DNA of 43,552 nt, from the NCBI GenBank assembly GCA_020446725.1, contig JAGRED010000250.1, forward strand, positions 1 through 43,552. Reading direction: 5' to 3'. This document shows, one piece after another, positions 8,063 to 15,405 of the stretch. Below the pieces are notes generated by a model. That model searched no databases and was not told where the DNA came from. It was given only the letters and a program-made list of their open reading frames with translations. Position numbers and translations under genes: made by a program. Numbering within the stretch: the first letter of the stretch is position 1; each line of letters opens with the position of its first letter. This DNA comes from Parvularculaceae bacterium (GTDB lineage: Bacteria; Pseudomonadota; Alphaproteobacteria; Caulobacterales; Parvularculaceae).

Positions 8063-8320
8063 CTATTCGTCCGATGCGACGGACACGAATTGCCGTCCTT
8101 TCGCCTTGACCGCGAACTCAACGCGTCCGCCGGCGAGGGCGTAGAGCGTGTGATCTCTCCCCATGCCGACATTCGGGCCCGCGTGGTATTTGGTGCCGCG
8201 CTGGCGAACGATGATATTTCCGGGAACGACCATCTGGCCGCCGAACTTCTTCACGCCCAGTCGCTTGGATTCTGAATCGCGTCCGTTCTTCGACGAACCG
8301 CCTGCCTTTTTATGCGCCAT
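8063..8320 (-). CDS. rpmA: 50S ribosomal protein L27
   Basis: 85-residue L27 beginning [16 protein letters not shown], the near-invariant N-terminal tail that reaches toward the peptidyl-transferase centre, followed by the [10 protein letters not shown] and [11 protein letters not shown] core. No cleavable N-terminal extension of the Firmicutes type is present. It starts 16 bases after the rplU stop and is followed by the hairpin terminator. Gene order rplU-rpmA is standard. The following obgE/cgtA gene common in many bacteria is absent here, replaced by the convergent TonB-like gene. Confidence 0.98.
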   Translation of the reverse strand: MAHKKAGGSSKNGRDSESKRLGVKKFGGQMVVPGNIIVRQRGTKYHAGPNVGMGRDHTLYALAGGRVEFAVKAKGRQFVSVASDE

Positions 8321-8336
8321 GATCCGTCTCCTTTAC

Positions 8337-8981
8337 CTATTCTTCCGACGCGCGCGCGCGGTCGGTTTTAGCGCGCGGCGGTTTGCCGGCGACAAGTTCT
8401 TTCGCCTGATCGACCCACTCGTCGCGCTCTGCGCGGCCATGCAGGTCCAGCGCTTCATCCATCTTCGCGACATCCGCTTGCGACATGTCCGCGATCTGCT
8501 TCAGCGACGTGACGCCGTATTCCGCCAGCTTTTCTTTCAGCTTGGGTCCGACGCCGCCGATGAGTGACACGTCATCGACGAAATCCGCCGCGACAATTTC
8601 TTTCTTCGCCGCTTCTTTTTTGGCAGCCGGTTTTTTCTCCGCCGCTTTCTTGGCGGACGGTTTGGCGCCGTCGGTGAGGATGTCAGTGATCTTCACGACC
8701 GTCAGAAGCTGACGATGGCCTTTCTTGCGGCGATAGTTCTGACGGCGGCGCTTCTTGAAGATGATGATCTTCGGCCCGCGCGCCTGTTCGACGATCTCGG
8801 CCGCGACGGACGCGCCTGCGATAAGCGGCGCGCCGACGGTCACGGCTGACCCTTCGCCGAGCATCAGAACTTCATCGAGCGTGATGATGTCGCCTTCTTC
8901 GCCGGGAAGGCGTTCGATTTTGAGGACATCGTCCTTGGCGACACGATATTGCTTGCCGCCTGTCTTGACGACTGCGTACAT
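8337..8981 (-). CDS. rplU: 50S ribosomal protein L21 with C-terminal helix-hairpin-helix extension
   Basis: Residues of about 1-105 are a full L21 domain ([14 protein letters not shown] start, and [16 protein letters not shown] rRNA-binding loop). An Ala/Lys-rich linker (about 106-130) leads to a helix-hairpin-helix-like module ([16 protein letters not shown], then [17 protein letters not shown]), giving 214 residues against about 103 for E. coli L21. Such extensions are known in alphaproteobacterial L21 proteins, but their role is unclear to me; nucleic-acid contact is a reasonable guess. AGGAG lies 6 bases before the ATG at 8981, so this start is preferred over an in-frame ATG at 9002. Confidence 0.96.
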   Translation of the reverse strand: MYAVVKTGGKQYRVAKDDVLKIERLPGEEGDIITLDEVLMLGEGSAVTVGAPLIAGASVAAEIVEQARGPKIIIFKKRRRQNYRRKKGHRQLLTVVKITDILTDGAKPSAKKAAEKKPAAKKEAAKKEIVAADFVDDVSLIGGVGPKLKEKLAEYGVTSLKQIADMSQADVAKMDEALDLHGRAERDEWVDQAKELVAGKPPRAKTDRARASEE

Positions 8982-9063
8982 TTCCGACTCCTGTTTGCGC
9001 ACTCGGTGCGCAAGTGTCCTTTTTCGCCCCGGTTTCTGTCGCCCGGTTGTTATGGGAGGCGGC

Positions 9064-9092
9064 TAGCTAGCCTCTGAAGGCGCGCCGGTCAA
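9064..9092 (-). promoter_or_regulatory. Candidate rplU-rpmA promoter overlapping a 12-bp palindrome
   Basis: On the minus strand TTGACCG (9092-9086) is followed after 14 bases by GCTAGCTA (9071-9064). This resembles the Caulobacter housekeeping pattern (TTGAC-type -35, GCTA-type -10). The -10 lies within GGCTAGCTAGCC (9061-9072), a perfect palindrome. The predicted transcript would have a leader of about 75 bases before the L21 start. This is a pattern match only. Confidence 0.4.
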
Positions 9093-9134
9093 GCGGCGAT
9101 TCCCAAGATCGGCAAGCAGGGATAAAGGGCGGGG

Positions 9135-10001
9135 ATGAACTACCGCCACGCCTTTCACGCCGGCAACCATTGCGACGTTCTCAAACACGCCGCCCTCGCC
9201 ATCGTCCTCGCCCGGCTGGCCCTCAAGGAAAAACCCTTCTCGGTCATCGACACCCATGCGGGCAGGGGACTGTATGACCTTGACGGGTCAGAGGCAGGGC
9301 GCTCCGGCGAGCATCGTGGGGGCGTTGCGCGCCTAATTGACGACCCCGCCGCGCCGGCCTCGCTGCGGCCCTATCTCGATTGCGTGCGGCGCCAAAATCC
9401 ATTCGGCGGCCTGCGCTGGTATCCAGGCTCGCCGGTCATGATCAAAGACATGCTGCGGAAAGGCGACAGCGCAAAATTCTGCGAGCTGCAACCGGAAGAA
9501 CGGCTCGCGCTTCAAACCACGGTCGGCGCTCATGGCGCGATCCGCGTGTATGATCGCGACGGGTATGAAGCGGTGCGCGCTTTCCTGCCGCCAGTGGAAC
9601 GGCGCGGTCTTGTCTTGATCGATCCCCCTTTCGAAAAGCCTGGAGAATTTGACCGTCTTTCGGAAGCGGTCGAAGACGGCGTGAAACGCTGGGCGAGCGG
9701 CGTCTTCATGATCTGGCGCCCGATCAAGGACGAAGACGGTTACGCGCGTTTTCTTGAAGCGGTTCGTCACCTCTCCCTTGAGAAAACGCTTATCGCAGAA
9801 CTTTCCGTTGCGCCGCGCATGGCCGGCAAACTGACCGGCAGCGGATTGTACGTGATCAACCCGCCGTTCGGTCTCGCCGATGCGTTTGCTGAACTGCTTC
9901 CCTATCTCGCCGCCCGACTTGCGACTGCCTCCGGCGGAGGCTGGCGCCTTGAGGAAATTGAGAAGGGCGCCGCGATCCGCGATCTCGCCGGCGAGGCGTA
10001 A
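9135..10001 (+). CDS. rlmJ: 23S rRNA (adenine(2030)-N(6))-methyltransferase RlmJ
   Basis: SAM-dependent enzyme that methylates A2030 (E. coli numbering) of 23S rRNA. The family N-terminus MNYRHAFHAGNHCDVLKHAAL is followed by the SAM-site segment IDTHAGRGLYDL and the catalytic (D/N)PP(F/Y) motif as DPPFE in VLIDPPFEKPGEF. Length (288 residues) matches the family. Oriented divergently from rplU with about 130 bases between them. An rRNA modification enzyme next to ribosomal protein genes and a tRNA gene fits a translation neighbourhood. Confidence 0.95.
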   Translation: MNYRHAFHAGNHCDVLKHAALAIVLARLALKEKPFSVIDTHAGRGLYDLDGSEAGRSGEHRGGVARLIDDPAAPASLRPYLDCVRRQNPFGGLRWYPGSPVMIKDMLRKGDSAKFCELQPEERLALQTTVGAHGAIRVYDRDGYEAVRAFLPPVERRGLVLIDPPFEKPGEFDRLSEAVEDGVKRWASGVFMIWRPIKDEDGYARFLEAVRHLSLEKTLIAELSVAPRMAGKLTGSGLYVINPPFGLADAFAELLPYLAARLATASGGGWRLEEIEKGAAIRDLAGEA

Positions 10002-10034
10002 TATCAGCTAGCCAGGATTGCTAATTGGAGACGC

Positions 10035-10124
<90 letters not shown>

Positions 10125-10260
10125 TTCGGTCGAAGTGTGGGGCTTCTAACGGCGCGGCGGGCTTGTCGCAAGGCCGCCAAAGCACAAAACCGCCCCGATC
10201 TGCGCGAGCAGGCCTCGCCCTCTAAGGCGGGCGGGAAGGCGGCCCGCTTCGCGACCTGTT

Positions 10261-11607
10261 TTATGGCGCGGCGACGCCCGCGAGGTCGAGGCTGCTGCGA
10301 TCAATGATGACGCCTGCCTTGATCACGGCGGCGATGTCTTTCGCATTGTCGATATCGACTGAAGGGTCGGCGTTCAGCAGGACGAGATCGGCGGCGAGGC
10401 CGGGCTTCACCGAACCGAAGTCCTTCTCCTTGCCGAGGAAAATCGCCGCATTGCGTGTTGCGATGGTGATTACGTCGAGGGGAGGGATCCCCGCCGCGAC
10501 AAGCAGTTCCATTTCACGATGAACCGCCGGCCCGTTTGATTGATCCGTGCCAAGCGCGATGACGCCGCCCGCCGAATGGATTTTGCGCAAGTTTTCCTGT
10601 GCGATCGGCGTCATGATCTTCATCCACCATGTCCAGCTTCGCTCCTGGTATTCTTTTCTGGTCGTTGTCTTGAGCGCTTCAATCTCTTTTTCTGAAAACG
10701 CCGCCCGATAGAGCGGCTGGTCGAGATAATCAGGGTGTTCCGCGAGACGGCTGTAATTCTCGCCGATGGTCAGCGTTGACGACATCGGAATCTTCTTAAC
10801 GCCCATCAGACGGGCGAAATCATCAGTAATCGGACCCTGAATAACGGGATGCGCGAGCGTGTCGATGCCGGCGTAAATCGCTTCGCGGGCGCGCAGCTCG
10901 CTTGAGGTATGCACGGTCGTGCGAATGCCGCGATCATTATAGAATTCTATCAGGCGCTGAAGGAGATCGACCGGCAAAAAGGGGATGAGCGGCCTTGCGC
11001 CCCAGCCGCGTTCCTCGAGCGTGAATTTGACGACATCCGGATTGCGATCCGCATGTGCGGCGATGAGCGGCAGTGCTTCGGGCCAGTCATCGACAAGCGT
11101 CGCATAAGGACTTGCTCCATGACTGCCGGGATAGGTCACGATGCCGCCGGTGGCGAATATTCGCGGCGCTGCAAGTTTTCCCGATCGTTCTTCTTCCCGT
11201 AGTGAAAAAATCAAGTCGGGATCGTTGCCGGCGTCGTAAATCGCCGTGACGCCGGAATAGAGATAAGATGAGAGCGCTTGCCTCGCCGTTTTTCTGTCGG
11301 CCTTTGCGCCCTTCTTGCCCGGATCCGCAGCGCCGCGCAGATGCACATGCGTATCGATCAATCCCGGGATCAGAAACTTGCCTTCGCCGTTGATGCGTTG
11401 CGCGCCGACAGGGGCCTCGACCGGACGATCAGCGACCGATGCGATCCGATCATTGCTGATAAGGACGAACATGCCGGGCGCCGGCGCGCCGCCATCGCCG
11501 TCAATGAGCGTGACGTTTTCAATCAGAATATCGGCTGCCGCCGATTTCGCCGGAGAGAGGATTGCGGCCGTCGCCAACATAAGAATGCAAATCGTTTTCA
11601 TTTTCAT
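10261..11607 (-). CDS. Exported metal-dependent amidohydrolase (imidazolonepropionase-like)
   Basis: Secreted member of the amidohydrolase superfamily. A signal peptide (residues about 1-25, MKMKTICILMLATAAIL then SAAA) is followed by a beta-sandwich strand, then the metal motif THVHL at 86-90. Further conserved parts are VVKFTLEE (possible ligating Lys), TTVHTSSE and IDTLAHP (His ligands), and GTDQSNG near residue 362 (metal-binding Asp). The C-terminal GSVKPGLAADLVLLNADP strand is typical of prolidase/imidazolonepropionase-like members. Substrate unknown; peptide-like or cyclic amides are possible. Monocistronic, with an AT-rich gap upstream toward asnB. Confidence 0.85.
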   Translation of the reverse strand: MKMKTICILMLATAAILSPAKSAAADILIENVTLIDGDGGAPAPGMFVLISNDRIASVADRPVEAPVGAQRINGEGKFLIPGLIDTHVHLRGAADPGKKGAKADRKTARQALSSYLYSGVTAIYDAGNDPDLIFSLREEERSGKLAAPRIFATGGIVTYPGSHGASPYATLVDDWPEALPLIAAHADRNPDVVKFTLEERGWGARPLIPFLPVDLLQRLIEFYNDRGIRTTVHTSSELRAREAIYAGIDTLAHPVIQGPITDDFARLMGVKKIPMSSTLTIGENYSRLAEHPDYLDQPLYRAAFSEKEIEALKTTTRKEYQERSWTWWMKIMTPIAQENLRKIHSAGGVIALGTDQSNGPAVHREMELLVAAGIPPLDVITIATRNAAIFLGKEKDFGSVKPGLAADLVLLNADPSVDIDNAKDIAAVIKAGVIIDRSSLDLAGVAAP

Positions 11608-11825
11608 TTCCAGTTCGTCGCTCTATCGACATTGGCGCTGTGATCCGTACCCGACAAGCGCATCAACATGCTATGCGTGTTAATGCGAATGCGAATTTAT
11701 TGCAGTTGATTCAAGCAAGGCCGCATTCTTGTCAATCAAATGAGTCCCCCATAGTTTGCCTGCTCGATCGGTATGATGTTTGATTACTGCTGATCGGAAC
11801 TTGCTTACTACCGGGAAGCAAATCG
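11608..11825. other. AT-rich divergent intergenic region (amidohydrolase / asnB)
   Basis: About 218 bases with visibly lower GC than the flanking genes. It must hold promoters for both directions. It contains a direct repeat of GCGAAT (near 11690) and an ATTTATTG then CAGTTG stretch (about 11695-11709) similar to one before the beta-helix gene (about 1238-1255). GGGAAG precedes the asnB start by 8 bases. No ORF or RNA gene is recognised. Confidence 0.5.
11729..11757 (+). promoter_or_regulatory. Weak candidate promoter for asnB
   Basis: TTGTCA (11729-11734; five of six to TTGACA) is separated by 17 bases from TAGTTT (11752-11757), which matches the -10 consensus poorly. Location about 70 bases before the gene is reasonable. 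Treat as a guess. Confidence 0.2.
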
Positions 11826-13778
11826 ATGTGCGGAATTACAGGCGTATTTTACGCTAACGACGAGTCTGTACCTGATCGGAGTCGTATCGCCGAGAGCGTT
11901 CGCCAGCTTCGTCATCGCGGACCCGATGCTGACAGTTTCGTGAGCGGTCCTGGTTTCGCCCTGGGCCATGCACGACTGTCGCTCGTCGATCTCGACCCAA
12001 GGTCGAACCAGCCTTTCGCCGATGCGACAGGTCGCTATCTGCTTGTCTATAATGGCGAGGTCTACAATTTTCGGGAGCTTCGCGCCGAGCTTGAAATGGC
12101 CGGGCGGGTTTTCAGAACCCAATCCGACACGGAAGTCGTCCTTGAGTTGCTTATTGCTGAAGGGCCCGCGGCGGCGCTGCCGCGTTTGAACGGCATGTTC
12201 GCGCTGGGTTTCTATGACCGCCAGACTGGTGAGCTTACGCTCGCCAGGGACCGGTTCGGCATGAAGCCGTTGTTCTGGGCGGAAACGACTTTGCCCGGGG
12301 GATGCGGCCTCGCGTTCGCCTCGGAGATCAAGGCGCTACGACCCTGGATGACGCTTACGCCCGAAAGCGGCGTGTTGACCGCGTACCTGATGAAGTTCGG
12401 CGGGCCGATGCAGGGCAAGACGATGTTTCGCGGCGTCAAGGGGCTTGCGCCCGGTGAGATGCTGACATTTGACCGGAGTGGCCAAACGCGACAGCGCAGA
12501 TTCGCCCCATTGACGGATTTTCTGGACGGGTCGGAGCTGGATCGGCTGGCCGGCCTGACGCCGGATCAAGCCGTCGACGAGTTCGACGAGCGCATCAACG
12601 CCGCCGTAAAGAGCCATCTTTTCGCCGATGCGCGCGTCGGGGCATTCTGTTCAGGCGGCGTTGACAGTTCGCTTATCGTCTCGCTCGCCGCGCGACAGGA
12701 TCGCGGCGTCGCCCTGTTTCACGCCAATGTGGAGGGTCCGTGGTCGGAAGTTGAACCGGCGCGCGCGCTCGCCCGCCATCTGGGTTGCGAGCTGAACGTT
12801 GTCGATGTGACGGAACAGGACTTCGTGGACATGATCCCGAAAGTCATCCGGCATTACGAACAGCCGTTCACCTATCATCCGAACTGCCCGCCTTTGATGA
12901 TGGTCGCCCAACTGGCGCGCGATAAGGGCGTGAAGGGGTTGTTGTCAGGCGAAGGGTCGGATGAGCTGTTTCTCGGCTATCCATGGCTTGGACGGAAAAG
13001 TCTCACCGACGCCTATGAGAAAATCATAGGGCTCGGGACGAAGCTCGTTCGCAGCATTCCCGGCATTGGCCCAATTCTGGCGCCGAATCGCAGCGCCAAT
13101 TTTTCAGAGGTGATGGGGATCCTGACGAACCGCGAAATGGCGGACGATTTCGAACAAGTCGAGGCGGGGTTGCGCGATCACCGGCAAACGCATGGCGATG
13201 CGACCTATGGCTGGTCACTGGACTATATGCACCATCATCTGCGCACGCTTCTTCATCGCAACGATACGATGGGCATGGCGGCCAGCATTGAAGCCCGCTT
13301 TCCGTTTCTTGATCTCGGCGTTGCAAAATTCGGCGTCAATTTGCCGGGTCGATTCAAATTGCGGCGATCGCCGTTCGTCTTCGAAAAAGCGCATCCGTTC
13401 GTACGCGACAAATGGGTCGTGCGAAGCGTTGCCGACCGATATATGCCGCGCGATCTCAGCCAGAGAATCAAGATCGGTTTCTGGACGACGACCTTCCAGC
13501 GCATGGAAGCCTCGCCCGCTTTCTATGCTACGTCCCGGCTTGGAGATTATCTCGGGCTTGGCGCCAGCCAGCTGAAGAGCACGGTTGAAAACGCCGATCA
13601 CGATCTGCGCCTAAGATTGCTGCATTGCGATGTGTGGACGCGGGTCATGATTGAAGGGGAAGATCCGGAAATTTCCGTCGGCCGCCTGCGCGACCACGTT
13701 CACATCCGCAAACATGGCGAATCGCCGCGCTACGTCCGCAAGGTCGGCGCTGTGCGCTCTGCATCCGCTCCGATCTAA
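11826..13778 (+). CDS. asnB: Glutamine-hydrolysing asparagine synthase-type amidotransferase
   Basis: Class II glutamine amidotransferase fused to an ATP-pyrophosphatase synthetase domain. Cys2 (MCGITGVF) is the glutaminase nucleophile, with the RHRGPDA, LSLVDL and YNGEVYN motifs in the first 80 residues. The synthetase PP-loop SGGVDSS is at 276-282, followed by SGEGSDELFLGY and ARFPFLD. At 650 residues it is longer than E. coli AsnB (about 550), the extra length lying mainly at the C-terminus. Proteins of this shape either make asparagine or amidate sugar acids in capsule/exopolysaccharide loci. No glycan genes adjoin it here, so the cellular substrate is uncertain. It is followed by glpK after 118 bases and probably transcribed separately. 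Confidence 0.88.
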   Translation: MCGITGVFYANDESVPDRSRIAESVRQLRHRGPDADSFVSGPGFALGHARLSLVDLDPRSNQPFADATGRYLLVYNGEVYNFRELRAELEMAGRVFRTQSDTEVVLELLIAEGPAAALPRLNGMFALGFYDRQTGELTLARDRFGMKPLFWAETTLPGGCGLAFASEIKALRPWMTLTPESGVLTAYLMKFGGPMQGKTMFRGVKGLAPGEMLTFDRSGQTRQRRFAPLTDFLDGSELDRLAGLTPDQAVDEFDERINAAVKSHLFADARVGAFCSGGVDSSLIVSLAARQDRGVALFHANVEGPWSEVEPARALARHLGCELNVVDVTEQDFVDMIPKVIRHYEQPFTYHPNCPPLMMVAQLARDKGVKGLLSGEGSDELFLGYPWLGRKSLTDAYEKIIGLGTKLVRSIPGIGPILAPNRSANFSEVMGILTNREMADDFEQVEAGLRDHRQTHGDATYGWSLDYMHHHLRTLLHRNDTMGMAASIEARFPFLDLGVAKFGVNLPGRFKLRRSPFVFEKAHPFVRDKWVVRSVADRYMPRDLSQRIKIGFWTTTFQRMEASPAFYATSRLGDYLGLGASQLKSTVENADHDLRLRLLHCDVWTRVMIEGEDPEISVGRLRDHVHIRKHGESPRYVRKVGAVRSASAPI

Positions 13779-13896
13779 CATTGCGCGACGAAACCCGGTA
13801 AGTGAGGCGGTCGTCCGCCCGTCAGGAAGGTGCCGTATCAGCGGTTTCCGACGGATTGGCATTGACCGGAGTTCACCGCGGCCGGGAGCGCTTTGA

Positions 13897-15375
13897 ATGG
13901 CTGACAATCCTTTGATCCTCGCGATCGATCAGGGAACGACGTCTTCGCGGGCGCTCGTTTTTGATCGCAATGCTGACATCGTCGCGCTTGCGCAGTCTGA
14001 ATTTCCTCAAATCTATCCGCAGCCGGGGTGGGTGGAACACGATCCGGAAGCAATCTGGACGACGACGATTGAGACGGCGCGCGCCGCCATGACGAAAGCG
14101 GCGGCGATGGGCGGCCGGGTCGTCGCCATCGGCGTCACCAACCAGCGTGAGACGACAGTCGTCTGGGACAGGAAGACGCTGAAGCCGATCCACAACGCCA
14201 TTGTCTGGCAGGATCGCAGAACGGCTGATGTCTGCGCGAAGCTGAAAAAGGAAGGGATCGAAGAGCGGATTCAGGCCTCGACCGGCTTGCTGCTCGATCC
14301 CTATTTTTCCGCGACGAAAATCGCATGGATTCTCGACCATGTCGAGAATGCGCGCGAACGCGCGAAACGCGGCGACCTGGCGTTCGGCACGATCGATTCA
14401 TTTCTGCTCGCACGATTGACCGGCGGCGCGCATCTGACCGATGCGACCAACGCCAGCCGAACGAGCCTCTTGAACATTCGGGAAAACTGCTGGGACGATG
14501 CGCTTCTCAGCCGATTTGACGTTCCGCGCGCGGTGTTGCCCGAGGTCGTCGACAATATTTCCGAATTCGGCGTCACGAGTGCGGGCCTCTTCGATGACGA
14601 GCTCCCGGTTTTCGCCATGATCGGCGATCAGCAATCCGCGGCGATCGGGCAGGCGTGCCTTGAGCCCGGCGACATCAAGGCGACCTATGGAACCGGTTGT
14701 TTTGTTCTTGCGCCGACCGAAAGATTTTTGACCTCGAAAAACCGTTTGCTGACGACGATCGCACGACGGATGGACGGGGTCACAACTTATGCGCTGGAAG
14801 GCTCGATATTCGTCGCCGGCGCCGCCATTCAATGGCTTCGCGATGCGCTGGGGATCATCAAATCATCGTCGGAGACCGAAGAGCTGGCGCGCTCTTTAGA
14901 GTCGAACAACGGCGTTTATCTCGTTCCGGCTTTCGCCGGGCTTGGCGCGCCTCATTGGGCCGCCGACGCGCGCGGCGTCATAACCGGGCTGACGCGCGGC
15001 GCAGGGAAAGCCGAATTCGCGCGCGCCGCGCTTGAATGCGTCGCCTATCAGACCGCCGATCTGATCGATGCGATGGCGGCGGATGACGCGCCTTGCCGTA
15101 TGCTGAAAGTCGATGGCGGCATGACGGCGAACGGCTGGCTGATGCAATTCCTTGCGGACGTTCAGAAGGCGCCTGTCGATAGACCCGCGATCATGGAAAC
15201 GACGGCGCTTGGCGCGGCGTTTCTGGCGGGCGTGAAAGCCGGCGTCTATGAAAGTCTTGAAAGCGTCCGCGATCTCAGAAAGACAGAGCGCGTTTTTTCA
15301 CCGAACATGCCTGAAAAAGAACGCACAAAGTTGCGTGCGGAATGGAAAATTGCGCTTGATCGCACGCTTCTATGA
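13897..15375 (+). CDS. glpK: Glycerol kinase
   Basis: ATP-dependent phosphorylation of glycerol to glycerol-3-phosphate in the cytosol. FGGY-kinase signatures include AIDQGTTSSRA at residues 9-19 (phosphate-binding loop), NQRETTVVW, WQDRRTAD, GDQQSAAIGQACLEPGDIKATYGTGCF, and the C-terminal DGGMTANGWLMQFLADV adenosine-binding segment. Length (492) is standard. GGGAG lies 8 bases before the ATG. Neither glpF, glpD nor glpR is nearby; the next gene, 30 bases downstream, is the PEPC-like gene, probably co-transcribed. Confidence 0.97.
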   Translation: MADNPLILAIDQGTTSSRALVFDRNADIVALAQSEFPQIYPQPGWVEHDPEAIWTTTIETARAAMTKAAAMGGRVVAIGVTNQRETTVVWDRKTLKPIHNAIVWQDRRTADVCAKLKKEGIEERIQASTGLLLDPYFSATKIAWILDHVENARERAKRGDLAFGTIDSFLLARLTGGAHLTDATNASRTSLLNIRENCWDDALLSRFDVPRAVLPEVVDNISEFGVTSAGLFDDELPVFAMIGDQQSAAIGQACLEPGDIKATYGTGCFVLAPTERFLTSKNRLLTTIARRMDGVTTYALEGSIFVAGAAIQWLRDALGIIKSSSETEELARSLESNNGVYLVPAFAGLGAPHWAADARGVITGLTRGAGKAEFARAALECVAYQTADLIDAMAADDAPCRMLKVDGGMTANGWLMQFLADVQKAPVDRPAIMETTALGAAFLAGVKAGVYESLESVRDLRKTERVFSPNMPEKERTKLRAEWKIALDRTLL

Positions 15376-15405
15376 TGCGACGAGGGCCGCCGATTGGAGG
15401 CTCTA

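Noticed and set aside
13806-13819. GGCGG-TCGT-CCGCC hairpin after asnB
   Set aside because: Only 5 bp and no T-run; such short GC hairpins are common by chance in this composition.
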